NCBI GenBank assembly: GCA_040386195.1
Contig: JAZKFV010000012.1
Coordinates: forward strand, 62,001-126,000
DNA from: JAJTCH01 sp040386195
GTDB taxonomy: Bacteria > Pseudomonadota > Alphaproteobacteria > Rickettsiales > UBA1997
Direction: 5' to 3'
Length of the DNA: 64,000 bases
This document shows, piece after piece, positions 34,201-42,428 of the stretch; the first letter of the stretch is position 1; each line of letters starts with the position of its first letter. Both the position numbers and the translations under genes were made by a program. Below the pieces are notes generated by a model. It was given only the letters and a program-made list of their open reading frames with translations, was not told where the DNA came from and made no database searches.

Positions 34201-35173
34201 AAATCAAACGCTAATTAAATCATTTTTAGAGGTTCTAATTAGTGAAAATGGTTTGTCCAAAAACACCATCTCTTCTTATCGCAATGATCTGGAATTATTT
34301 CTAAAATTTTTGATCACTCAGCGCAAAAATTTTCTTCAAGTTGACGAAACTATTTTTAAATCATATCTTTCAGAGCTATATAAACAGGGCATAAAACCTT
34401 CTAGCTTGAATCGCAAAATTTCTACTACTAAAAGTTTTTTCAAATTTTTAGCAGATGAAGGAATTAAAAAAGAAAACCCAACTGTCAATATTGATCAGGT
34501 TAAAAATAATCCCAAACTTCCTAAATATTTGAGCGAAAAAGAAGTTTTTTTGCTGCTTGATTCGGTGCAAAAAGATAACACTCATTTTGGCATTCGCCTT
34601 TCTTGTATGTTGGAAATTCTTTATGCGGCAGGTTTGCGGGTTTCAGAATTAGTGTGTTTGCCAATTTCGGCGATTGGAAAAAATTTTAATGATGGAAAAA
34701 TTGTTTTTAAAAATTATTTAATTGTCAGCGGCAAAGGCAATAAAGAGCGCATTGCGCCTTTGAATAAAACCTCGCTGAAGATTTTAGAAAAATATTTAAA
34801 AATCAGAGAAGAGATGGGTCATCAAAATTCTAAATGGTTATTTTGTGGTAAAATTAGAATTAATAAAGATGTTGACCAAATCAGCAAAGCTATGAATCGC
34901 AAGGGAATAGACGAGCATTTGACCAGGCAAAGATTTCATCAAATGCTCAAAGAATTAGCCAGACAAGTTGGCATTGACGAAAGAAAAGTTTCGCCGCATA
35001 TAATTCGCCATTCATTTGCTTCGCACCTTTTAAATCAGGGCGTTGATTTAAGAATTTTGCAAGAATTATTAGGACATAGCGATATTTCCACTACCCAAAT
35101 TTATACTCACATTCTCGATTCCAAACTCAAAGATTTGGTTTATAAATATCATCCTTTAGCACAAACATTATGA
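34181..35173 (+). CDS. xerD: Site-specific tyrosine recombinase XerD
   Basis: XerD with XerC resolves chromosome dimers at dif. The 330-residue protein has the N-terminal SAM-like domain (1-105) and catalytic domain with Arg153, Lys185, His273, Arg276, His299 and Tyr308. It is about 30 residues longer than usual because of an insert at about 205-255, with a CGKIRINKD segment. The start at 34181 aligns with other XerD N-termini; a frame extending to 34130 lies within the preceding gene. No mobile-element genes flank it, so it is more likely the housekeeping recombinase than an integrase. It overlaps rnhA by 4 bases. Confidence 0.92.
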   Translation: MSVIINENQTLIKSFLEVLISENGLSKNTISSYRNDLELFLKFLITQRKNFLQVDETIFKSYLSELYKQGIKPSSLNRKISTTKSFFKFLADEGIKKENPTVNIDQVKNNPKLPKYLSEKEVFLLLDSVQKDNTHFGIRLSCMLEILYAAGLRVSELVCLPISAIGKNFNDGKIVFKNYLIVSGKGNKERIAPLNKTSLKILEKYLKIREEMGHQNSKWLFCGKIRINKDVDQISKAMNRKGIDEHLTRQRFHQMLKELARQVGIDERKVSPHIIRHSFASHLLNQGVDLRILQELLGHSDISTTQIYTHILDSKLKDLVYKYHPLAQTL

Positions 35174-35604
35174 GCGATATAATTGAAATTTACACCGACG
35201 GCGCTTGCTCAGGAAACCCCGGAAAAGGCGGTTGGGGCGCGGTTTTGCTTTATCGTGAACATAAGAAAGAAATTTCCGGATTTCAGCCGGAGACTACCAA
35301 CAATCAGATGGAATTAATGGCGGTGATTGAAGCCTTGAAGATCGTTAAAAAATCATTACAAATTATTATTCACACCGACAGCAAATATGTTCAAGACGGA
35401 ATTACAAAATGGATTTTGAACTGGAAAAAGAACGGCTGGAAAACCGCCAAAAAACAACCGGTAAAAAATGATCAACTGTGGAAAGAGCTTGATTCATTGG
35501 TTGCCGAGCATCAAATTATTTGGAAATGGGTGAAAGGACATAGCGGCAATAAATATAACGACATTGCCGATCAGCTGGCGGTGGATGCGATTAAAAACCA
35601 TTAG
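35170..35604 (+). CDS. rnhA: Ribonuclease HI
   Basis: RNase HI removes RNA from RNA-DNA hybrids. The 144-residue protein keeps the catalytic residues at the same numbers as the E. coli enzyme: Asp10 (IYTDGAC), Glu48, Asp70 (HTDSKY), His124 and Asp134. It contains the basic handle region (WKKNGWKTAKK). Its ATG overlaps the xerD stop (ATGA), indicating coupled translation. The end overlaps acpS by 14 bases, tail to tail. Confidence 0.97.
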   Translation: MSDIIEIYTDGACSGNPGKGGWGAVLLYREHKKEISGFQPETTNNQMELMAVIEALKIVKKSLQIIIHTDSKYVQDGITKWILNWKKNGWKTAKKQPVKNDQLWKELDSLVAEHQIIWKWVKGHSGNKYNDIADQLAVDAIKNH

Positions 35605-36007
35605 AAATAATTACAATTGCCTGAGCAATATCTTTGGTGTCGCTCATTGATAAATCAATTTTAAAATTATTTTGATTCAAATGTTTTTGTAAAAATTGTT
35701 TAGCGATGGTGGTTAATTTTATTTTTGGTTTGCCGCTTGCATCGTTAATAATTTCAATATCAGTAAAATTTATCCCGCGCCCAATGCCCAGCCCAATTGC
35801 TTTGGAGAAGGCTTCTTTGGCAGCAAATCTTTTGGCATAATAACTAGTTTTAATCGCCAAATTTCCCTTTGCCAAATTTCCTTTTGAATTAGCAATTAAA
35901 ATTTCTCCAGAAGTAAAAACTCGCTTCTCAAATCTATCTCCAAAACACTGCAAAGACTCACCAATTCTACCAATCTCAACAATATCAATTCCAATTCCAA
36001 TGATCAT
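35591..36007 (-). CDS. acpS: Holo-[acyl-carrier-protein] synthase
   Basis: AcpS attaches phosphopantetheine to acyl carrier protein. The 138-residue protein has the two magnesium-site motifs: GIGIDIVEIGRI (4-15) and FAAKEAFSKAIG (about 62-73). It has a short insert at about 41-55 with a repeated KGNLA. It lies tail to tail with rnhA. Upstream is a structured GC-rich gap, not an ordinary promoter region. Confidence 0.93.
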   Translation of the reverse strand: MIIGIGIDIVEIGRIGESLQCFGDRFEKRVFTSGEILIANSKGNLAKGNLAIKTSYYAKRFAAKEAFSKAIGLGIGRGINFTDIEIINDASGKPKIKLTTIAKQFLQKHLNQNNFKIDLSMSDTKDIAQAIVIISNGF

Positions 36008-36073
36008 TTATAAAATCTTGTTATATTTGTAAAAAATTCTTGCCAGAAAAATATTTTATTAGATAATAATTTA

Positions 36074-36155
36074 GTCGGGCGTTGTGTGAATACAATAGCC
36101 TTTACGGTAAATAAACACAACACGCCGGGTTTGCGTGGTGGTGGCGCCCGGTATT
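36074..36155. other. GC-rich structured intergenic element with two competing hairpins
   Basis: In the 173-base gap between SemiSWEET and acpS, both minus strand, a GC-rich island contains one stem formed by GGCG-TTGTG (36078-36086) with CACAA (36116-36120) and CGCC (36123-36126), and another by CCGGG (36125-36129) with CCCGG (36147-36151). They share bases 36125-36126, so only one can form fully. It could be a 3' hairpin of SemiSWEET, a leader of acpS, or a small RNA. I do not recognise a known riboswitch. Confidence 0.45.
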
Positions 36156-36180
36156 TTAATCTATCAAAACCAACTCAATT

Positions 36181-36447
36181 CTATTTTCTTCTCAACAAAT
36201 CCCGAGTTTTTAAAGCCAGAATTATTCCAGATAAAATAATCACTAAAATATTCTTCAAAATAATCGGCAAACTGCTGAGCATCAACCCATAAATCAGCCA
36301 GCAAATTACACTCAACATTGACAACAAATACATCCAAAAAGAAATTGCGTGAGTGTCTTTGGTTTGAATAACCCTGATTGCCTGAGGAACAAAACAAATA
36401 GCGCTTAATATTGCGGCGATATAGCCGACTATTTCAACTGTAGGCAT
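36181..36447 (-). CDS. SemiSWEET transporter (PQ-loop/MtN3 family)
   Basis: The 88-residue protein has three membrane helices (about 5-22, 36-54 and 62-80), a single PQ-loop unit with FVPQAIRVIQTKDTHAIS in the first helix and loop and WLIYGLML in the second. SemiSWEETs work as homodimers and move sugars along their gradient through the inner membrane. An organism feeding on host or environmental sugars would benefit, but the substrate cannot be read from sequence. It is the last gene before the GC-rich gap; LysR and cupin genes lie upstream on the same strand. Confidence 0.88.
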   Translation of the reverse strand: MPTVEIVGYIAAILSAICFVPQAIRVIQTKDTHAISFWMYLLSMLSVICWLIYGLMLSSLPIILKNILVIILSGIILALKTRDLLRRK

Positions 36448-36461
36448 TGGTCATAATAAAG

Positions 36462-37613
36462 TTAGTGAGATAGATAATCTGTGGATCTATTTTTTGATGA
36501 TTCTTTGTTTTTATCTGGGGACAGCCATTCACCATTATTTTTATCTACTATTAATAAACGTTTTGAAAATTCTGTAGCAGTTTCCAAAAATCCTTTATCT
36601 AATTTTGCGTTAGATTGTATTGCTTGTATAAAGCCCATTCCCTCTAATGGATGAATGCTTAAACAATCAAATTCCATACCGTGAAATTTGTGATGAGTTT
36701 TATTTGGAAAAGATAGTAGTAATACTGAATTTTCTGGAAAATCTATTTTTACTTCAGAATCCTGTCTTTGCTCTGGAACTTCTGCAACTCCACAAAAATT
36801 CAAAGTCGCTCCCGCTTTTTTGTTTGTGGTAACTATAATTAAAATTCTATCACCGGGATGATAATGCATATCCGTTGTTTTATCCGGGTCTTCAGCGGCA
36901 AAATTCATTAATGTACCACTACTGCGAATTTGAGTTGTTGGTTTTTGAATTACAGATGTCACTTCTTCATAAAAGTTCTGACTGTGGGGATCGTGAAAAA
37001 TTTGTGTTTGTATTGCTAAAGATAATTGTTTTGCTTGTTTAGGAGTTAATTTACAAATTGTACTAATTGAGTATCTTTGTATATTTTCCTCATGATTGCA
37101 TACTTTGCTTAATTCCATTGTTCTGATTGCTACAACTCGATCTGGATTAGTTGAGTTTATGGTAAAAGGAATCAACTCTCCCAATTTTAATACTCCAAAA
37201 GATCCTTTGGGAATAGTGATTGTTTTTTTTAAGAGTTCCATTGGTGTTTTGGTAGAAGATGGCATAACGCCATAATCGCCATAATGAACCTCAGTTTTTT
37301 CTCCCGCCGCAATTATAATACTGCCGATTTTATCATCGGGCAATCCTATGTCCGGAGAAGACACTTGAAGCACTTCTGGATTTTTCAAATCTAAAACAGT
37401 AGATCTGGATTCCTTCCCCTCCAAAGTGCTTGGCAATGCATAAAACATATCCATCTCACCACCTGAAATATCCGATCTTAATATTGAATAATAAACTTCT
37501 GGGGGAGTTATTAAGTTTCGTACCTTATTTGCAAAGTCCCTTTGTTGTATGTGATATAATCCAGGACCAAACCTATTAAGAATTTCTTTTAATAATATAT
37601 TACTACTACGCAT
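36462..37613 (-). CDS. Cupin-like protein paired with a LysR regulator
   Basis: I do not recognise this 383-residue protein as a named family. Residues 235-325 look like a cupin metal site: MHYHPGDR (His250, His252) followed about 55 residues later by THHKFHG (His307, His308, His311). An earlier VHYGDYG (about 109-115) may belong to a second, degenerate cupin barrel. It has no signal peptide. Its start overlaps the end of the LysR gene by 8 bases, so they form one transcript, and the regulator may control or sense a ligand related to this protein. Enzymatic role is unknown. Confidence 0.6.
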   Translation of the reverse strand: MRSSNILLKEILNRFGPGLYHIQQRDFANKVRNLITPPEVYYSILRSDISGGEMDMFYALPSTLEGKESRSTVLDLKNPEVLQVSSPDIGLPDDKIGSIIIAAGEKTEVHYGDYGVMPSSTKTPMELLKKTITIPKGSFGVLKLGELIPFTINSTNPDRVVAIRTMELSKVCNHEENIQRYSISTICKLTPKQAKQLSLAIQTQIFHDPHSQNFYEEVTSVIQKPTTQIRSSGTLMNFAAEDPDKTTDMHYHPGDRILIIVTTNKKAGATLNFCGVAEVPEQRQDSEVKIDFPENSVLLLSFPNKTHHKFHGMEFDCLSIHPLEGMGFIQAIQSNAKLDKGFLETATEFSKRLLIVDKNNGEWLSPDKNKESSKNRSTDYLSH

Positions 37614-38562
37614 TTTCTAATTTTATTTTTTGAGCTTCTAATAATTTTTCTGTTTGCAGCATTTTAACAAAATCCTTTGTTAAACCACTGAAAATTTTAC
37701 CTTTTTTAAATAAAATTCCATAAATCATTTCTGGAAAATAATTGGTTAATACTCTTCCCACTAAATCACCATTCTTTTCGCCTTCAAGAACAATATTTGA
37801 AATCATCGCTACACCAATATTATTACTAACAAATCTCTTTAAAATTTCCCAATCAGACATTTCAAATTCTATGCTGGTTCTAAGATTATGTGATTTAATA
37901 ATTTCTTCAAAGGCTGGCAAAGTAATAAATTTAGGATCAATTCTAACCAGCTCATATTTTTTGACATCAGACAAAACTATGTGCTGTTTGCTTGCCAGAG
38001 GATGATTTTTTTTTATTAATAAAATTGGCTGATAAGTAACAATTGGAATAAATTCTAGCTCCGCAGGCAGATCCGATTTTCCTATCGGATAAATAAAAAA
38101 ATCAATCTCATCATCAATCAGCCTTTTGATTGCATCATCTTTAGTTAGATTACGAATTTTAAATTTTACTTCACTGTGAATAGTTTTAAATTTTTCTATA
38201 TATTTAGGCAATATATAAGAAATACTAACATGATTTGCAGCCAAGTTTATAGTGGTTGATTTTTTTCTTTCTGCGTGATCAATAAAACTTTTAAATAAGT
38301 CGTCAATCCCCTGAATATAAGGAATTGAACACATATAAAGCATCTTCCCTTCTTCAGTAATTTTGATTTTCTTTTTATCTCTCTCAAAAAGTTTGGTGTT
38401 TAAATCTCGTTCTAAAGATTGAATTTGTAATGTGATTGCTGATTGAGTTAAGCCGATTTTTTGTGCGGCTTTAGATATGCTGCCGGTTTGGACGGTGTGA
38501 TAGAAGCCTTTTAGCTGCTGGAGGCGATTGTGTTTATAGTAAAATTGTTTGGGTAATTGCAT
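37606..38562 (-). CDS. LysR-type transcriptional regulator
   Basis: The 318-residue protein has a winged helix-turn-helix at about 14-72 (FYHTVQTGSISKAAQKIGLTQ) followed by a linker helix and a two-lobed periplasmic-binding-like ligand domain (about 95-300). LysR regulators usually bind between divergent genes; here that is the 114-base gap (38563-38676) to the minimal histidine kinase gene. It overlaps the cupin-like gene by 8 bases. The inducer is not predictable; a CysB/Cbl-like layout is possible. Confidence 0.92.
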   Translation of the reverse strand: MQLPKQFYYKHNRLQQLKGFYHTVQTGSISKAAQKIGLTQSAITLQIQSLERDLNTKLFERDKKKIKITEEGKMLYMCSIPYIQGIDDLFKSFIDHAERKKSTTINLAANHVSISYILPKYIEKFKTIHSEVKFKIRNLTKDDAIKRLIDDEIDFFIYPIGKSDLPAELEFIPIVTYQPILLIKKNHPLASKQHIVLSDVKKYELVRIDPKFITLPAFEEIIKSHNLRTSIEFEMSDWEILKRFVSNNIGVAMISNIVLEGEKNGDLVGRVLTNYFPEMIYGILFKKGKIFSGLTKDFVKMLQTEKLLEAQKIKLENA

Positions 38563-38676
38563 ATGAGTTAATGTAATATTAGTATTCGTTTAAACGATTA
38601 TAACTAATTTGATTTCAGTTTCTATTTCAATAATTTGTTTCAATCCATTTAAATAATAATTCAATAATGTTTCATT

Positions 38677-39411
38677 ATGACTCACAATAACCAATTGTTA
38701 CTTCCTCAAATCACCCACGACCTACGCAACTACATAGGCGGCATCTCCGGTCTAGCCAATATCGCCCTAGAAAATCTTATCACCTACATAAAAAAACAAG
38801 AAGCCATCGGCATCAAACCCGATGCCAATCTCAAAGAAATCTCCGAATGTATGGAAATGATTGCTCCTTATTCCAATGAAGCTCTTTGTTATGTCGAAGA
38901 CCTACTCAACAACTCTCAAATGCAATCAGGAAAATTTAGCTTAGGAAAATTAGAGGAGTGTGATGTGGGTGAATTAGTCAAAGAATTATTAGCATTCAAT
39001 CAAAGCTTTATATCCGATCATCAAATTACTTTTGAAGTGAACATCGCAGAAAATCTTCCTAAATTAAAAACTGACATTCTAAGACTCAAACAAATCCTTA
39101 TCAACCTGATCACCAACGCCGTTAAATATAGCCCCAAAGGCAATAAAGTAGAAATCACAATTAGTCAAAATTACAATTCTCAAATTCAAATCATTATCAA
39201 AGATTCTGGCATTGGTATGACCAAACAAGAAATCCAAATGGCGTTGAACGGCTATGGAAAAAATATTGATAAATCAAATCTAAATAAACCAATTGATTCT
39301 CACGGTCTTGGAATGCCAATTGTTAAACAATTATGTGAATTACTGAGAGCGCAAATGACAATTGAGTCTGAGAAAAATAAAGGAACAAAAGTGACAATTT
39401 GTTTTTCTTGA
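38677..39411 (+). CDS. Minimal soluble histidine kinase without a sensor domain
   Basis: The 244-residue protein starts almost at the H-box: His14 in THDLRNYIGG. The dimerisation helices run to about 90. The ATPase domain follows with N-box NLITNAVKYSPKG near 146, G1 DSGIGM near 176 and G2 HGLGMPIVK near 210. There is no membrane segment, PAS or GAF domain, and no response regulator adjacent, so it probably receives its signal through a partner protein. The HDLRN H-box is less usual than HExxTPL. It diverges from the LysR gene. Confidence 0.85.
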   Translation: MTHNNQLLLPQITHDLRNYIGGISGLANIALENLITYIKKQEAIGIKPDANLKEISECMEMIAPYSNEALCYVEDLLNNSQMQSGKFSLGKLEECDVGELVKELLAFNQSFISDHQITFEVNIAENLPKLKTDILRLKQILINLITNAVKYSPKGNKVEITISQNYNSQIQIIIKDSGIGMTKQEIQMALNGYGKNIDKSNLNKPIDSHGLGMPIVKQLCELLRAQMTIESEKNKGTKVTICFS

Positions 39412-39423
39412 TTTTATTTTTTT

Positions 39424-39453
39424 AATTACCGTCGGTTTCAACCGAGGGTAATT
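39424..39453. repeat. Inverted repeat after the histidine kinase gene
   Basis: AATTACCGTCGGTT (39424-39437) pairs with AACCGAGGGTAATT (39440-39453) with one internal mismatch and a 2-base centre. T runs lie before it and A runs after it on both strands, so it is not a standard intrinsic terminator in either direction, though the flanks lengthen the stem. Confidence 0.6.
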
Positions 39454-39547
39454 AAAAAAACAAGATCAAAAAATTTGTCAATTGATGCATTACGTTTGAT
39501 GTAATTAAGAACACCATTACCTCACCACGAAAAATTCTGGCGGGAAG

Positions 39548-39598
39548 GGCAATTCGGATAGTTACCACATATCTGAATTGCCGTTTTTATTTATTTTT
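39548..39598 (+). terminator. Intrinsic terminator for the histidine kinase transcript
   Basis: GGCAATTCGGATA (39548-39560) pairs with TATCTGAATTGCC (39570-39582) with one G-U pair. A T-rich stretch follows directly (39584-39598). It overlaps the end of the converging exonuclease gene. The T-tract is only on the plus strand. Confidence 0.75.
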
Positions 39599-40414
39599 TG
39601 AATTTGATTTTAACCAACCATCTAAAAACTCTTGCAAATGCGGGCGCTCCTCGCCTTCGCTGGCAAGATAATTTGCTAAATCTTCTTGTGCTTGCATAAA
39701 ATTTTCGGTGCTTAAAGTGCCGATATGGTGCTGATAATGTAGATAAAGCAAATAGGTGTTGGCAACATCGGTTTCGCAATAATCGCGAATTTCTTTTAAT
39801 TTGCCGGCATCGTAATAATCGCAAACCATTGAGCCATCGATCCCAAGTTTTCCGGGTAAACCAAAAACGGCGCAAAGTTCATTCATTTTTACTCGCGCCG
39901 AAGCGCCAAAATCTGAGAAGGCATCAACTAAATCACAATGCCAATCTAGAGAATATTTTTGATTATAATTATTCCATTTATCACCCATTTTATAAAGCCA
40001 AGCGGCGGTGATTCCATATTTGATGGCGCGATATTTTAGAACCGGCAAATCAAAATTTTTGCCGTTAAAACTAACAATTCTGGGTGGTTGTTTTTTCATA
40101 TAAGAAAAAAATCCTTTCACTAATTCTTCTTCATTTGAATCAATATTTCCGCCACTTCTAATTTCATTTAAAACATATCTTTCCGTTCCATCGCCATCAC
40201 GAATTATATCGGCTTGCAAAAAGCTAATCGCCACCACTTTTTGAAAAGGTTGGCGCAAAAAACTATTTTTGCCATCAGTGATTTTTAAATGATAATCAAT
40301 CAAAGCTTGGCGACACTGGGCCTTGTTTTTGCCTTCTAAATCAAGCAAATTTTTTGCGGCGTCAATATCGGGAATGGTTTCAATATCAAAAACAAATAAA
40401 GAATTGTGTTGCAT
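39587..40414 (-). CDS. Predicted 3'-5' exonuclease of the PolB exonuclease-like family
   Basis: The protein (275 residues from ATG 40414) has an RNase H-like DEDD exonuclease core: LFVFDIETIPD near 6-16 (first acidic pair), VSFNGKNFDLPVLKYR near 121-136 (third Asp), and a final YCETDVANTYLLY with Asp/Tyr near 225. This fits the family described as predicted 3'-5' exonuclease related to the PolB proofreading domain (DNA_pol_B_exo2). No polymerase domain is attached. A longer frame starts at TTG 40447 and adds 11 residues; the ATG, which puts the FDIET motif close to the N-terminus, is preferred. Confidence 0.85.
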   Translation of the reverse strand: MQHNSLFVFDIETIPDIDAAKNLLDLEGKNKAQCRQALIDYHLKITDGKNSFLRQPFQKVVAISFLQADIIRDGDGTERYVLNEIRSGGNIDSNEEELVKGFFSYMKKQPPRIVSFNGKNFDLPVLKYRAIKYGITAAWLYKMGDKWNNYNQKYSLDWHCDLVDAFSDFGASARVKMNELCAVFGLPGKLGIDGSMVCDYYDAGKLKEIRDYCETDVANTYLLYLHYQHHIGTLSTENFMQAQEDLANYLASEGEERPHLQEFLDGWLKSNSKNK

Positions 40415-40479
40415 AAATTCTGTGATCTTTAAAAATTGAAAATTCAATAATTATTCAATTAAAAACAAAAAATTTAGTT

Positions 40480-41448
40480 ATGAAAGCATTTTTAATCAGC
40501 AAACCTGGATCACACAATAATTTAGAATTAAAAACTATCGAAGATCCAAAACCCCAGAGAGATCAAGTTGTAATTAGGCATACCGCGATTGGCATTAATC
40601 ATTTTGATATTTGCTTTAGAAATGGCGCTTATAAATTAAGCCAAACCCCTGCCATTCTTGGGCTTGAAGCTTGCGGAATTATTGAGGAAGTAGGCAAAGA
40701 TGTAACTGATTATAAAGTTGGTGAGCGCGTTGCTTATGCCACCGGAGCAATTGGCGCCTACTCAGAGAGAAGGGCAGTGAAACAAAATTATTTAGTTGTG
40801 CCTCCACAAGGTTTAACCGACGAACAAGTTGCCGGATCACTTTTAAAAGGAATGATGGCGCATACTTTATTATTCAGAGTTTATTTGGCTGGGCGGGTGA
40901 AAAGAATTTTAATTCATTCGGCAGCTGGCGGAGTTGGGCATTTTTTGTGTCAGTGGGCAAAACATTTAGGAATTGAAGTAATCGGAACAGTTGGCAGCGA
41001 TGCTAAAATAGCAATTGCTAAATCTTTTGGCTGTGATCATGTCATTAATTATAGCAGCAAAGATTTTTTAGTTGAGTTAGATGCGATCACCAAAGGCGAG
41101 GGCGTTGGCATTGTTTATGATGGCGTTGGCAAAGATACAATTTTAAAATCAATTGATTGTTTGTGGCCAATGGGAATGTGTGTTAGCTACGGCGAAGCCA
41201 GTGGCGCCACTCCGCCAATTGATTTAAATGCTTTATTGCTAAATTCTCTTTACATCACCCGCCCAACTTTGGCGCTTTATAAAGCTAAAAGAATTGAATT
41301 GGTTTTATCCGCCAATGAAGTGTTCAACGCAGTTGAGCGTGGAATTTTAAAACCCAATATTACGACTTATCAATTTAACGATATTCCAAAAGCGCATTTG
41401 GATTTAGAAAGTAGAAAAACCACCGGAGCTTTGGTTATCAAGGTTTAG
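40480..41448 (+). CDS. qor: NADPH:quinone oxidoreductase (zeta-crystallin-like MDR family)
   Basis: The 322-residue protein is a zinc-free medium-chain dehydrogenase/reductase. It has a GroES-like N-terminal domain (HTAIGINHFDICFRNGAY near 32-50), a Rossmann NADPH site AAGGVGHFLCQWAKHLG near 147-163, and no structural-zinc Cys cluster. Such enzymes reduce quinones or reactive carbonyls. It stands alone between the exonuclease and thiL genes and overlaps the thiL end by 4 bases. Confidence 0.88.
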   Translation: MKAFLISKPGSHNNLELKTIEDPKPQRDQVVIRHTAIGINHFDICFRNGAYKLSQTPAILGLEACGIIEEVGKDVTDYKVGERVAYATGAIGAYSERRAVKQNYLVVPPQGLTDEQVAGSLLKGMMAHTLLFRVYLAGRVKRILIHSAAGGVGHFLCQWAKHLGIEVIGTVGSDAKIAIAKSFGCDHVINYSSKDFLVELDAITKGEGVGIVYDGVGKDTILKSIDCLWPMGMCVSYGEASGATPPIDLNALLLNSLYITRPTLALYKAKRIELVLSANEVFNAVERGILKPNITTYQFNDIPKAHLDLESRKTTGALVIKV

Positions 41449-42428
41449 TAATGTTGCCAACCATATTGTAAAATCTTCACCTCTCCACCATTTTTATCTA
41501 AAAGACAAACTTTTGGTTTATCTTGAGGTTTTTGTAAATAACCAACGCAAGTAAGTTTCACGCCAATTTTTTTAGCTAAATTCACAATCTTTTGCCGATC
41601 TTTTTTGTTCACACAAAAAATCAATTCATAATCATCGCCGCCAGATAAAAGCTGATTCAAGCTAATATTTTTACCAAGACAAGATCGTGCTGCCGCTGAT
41701 AATGGAATTGCGCTTTGATTGATAATTGCATCAAGATTTGCAGCTTGGCAAATATGTTTTAAATCCGCCAAAAATCCGTCGGAAATATCAATTGCTGATT
41801 GGCAATTTTGTTTGATAAGTTCGATTCCAAGCCTGATTCTTGGGCTTGGTTGCAAGTGACGATTAGTTAAATATTTATAATGAGTTTTATTTGGGCAGAT
41901 AATTTTTTCTTGCAATAATTGCAGACCCAAAAACGCATCACCAATATTTCCAGAAACAAAAACCAAATCTCCAGCTTTTGCTTTACTGCGTTTCAAAGAT
42001 TTTCCTTTAGCAACTTCGCCAAAAATTGTTAGGCTAAAACATAATTTGTTTTCAGTTCTAATGCTGTCGCCACCAATTAAAACAATACCAAATTCATCGC
42101 TGACATCTTTTAAAGCGCGGCAAAATTCTTTAACAAAATTTTCATCCAAATCAATATTTTGCGAAAAACCCAGCAGATAATATAATGGCTTGGCGCCAGA
42201 TGCGGCAAGGTCGGAAAGGTTGGTTTTAAGAAGTTTGCTGGCAATGTTATAAGCGCCGTCAGATTTTTTAAAATGAATATCTTCCGCCATCAAATCTTTA
42301 CTAATCACTAATTCTTTTTTGGGAGAAAGAGAAATTAGCGCAACATCATCTTGCAGGGCATTTGATGCTTTGCAGCCTTTGGTTAGAGGTAAAAAATATT
42401 TTTTTATAATATCGAATTCACAGTTCAT
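41445..42428 (-). CDS. thiL: Thiamine-monophosphate kinase
   Basis: ThiL makes thiamine diphosphate from the monophosphate. The ATP-grasp-like PurM fold shows the DDVALISL segment near 27 with metal-binding Asp pair, VSKDLMAEDIHF near 43, LIGGDSIRT near 115, a Gly-rich SGNIGDAFLGL and a final SGGDDYELIFC near 265. The start is set at ATG 42428 (327 residues); three codons upstream a TTG would extend it. It overlaps the end of bufC by 11 bases, which places this vitamin gene inside the bufferin-type operon. Confidence 0.94.
   Translation of the reverse strand: MNCEFDIIKKYFLPLTKGCKASNALQDDVALISLSPKKELVISKDLMAEDIHFKKSDGAYNIASKLLKTNLSDLAASGAKPLYYLLGFSQNIDLDENFVKEFCRALKDVSDEFGIVLIGGDSIRTENKLCFSLTIFGEVAKGKSLKRSKAKAGDLVFVSGNIGDAFLGLQLLQEKIICPNKTHYKYLTNRHLQPSPRIRLGIELIKQNCQSAIDISDGFLADLKHICQAANLDAIINQSAIPLSAAARSCLGKNISLNQLLSGGDDYELIFCVNKKDRQKIVNLAKKIGVKLTCVGYLQKPQDKPKVCLLDKNGGEVKILQYGWQHY

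Noticed and set aside
34181..35173. XerD considered as a phage or island integrase
   Set aside because: It is coupled to rnhA among housekeeping genes and keeps XerD-like N-terminal sequence; no attachment repeats or phage genes are visible.
36086..36292. Plus-strand ORF of 68 codons over the GC-rich island
   Set aside because: It runs through the stem-loops and then antisense to SemiSWEET; no leader or conserved motif supports it.
39424..39453. Strong terminator after the histidine kinase
   Set aside because: The T run lies before and the A run after the hairpin on both strands, so it is not a standard terminator; the better candidate is at 39548-39598.
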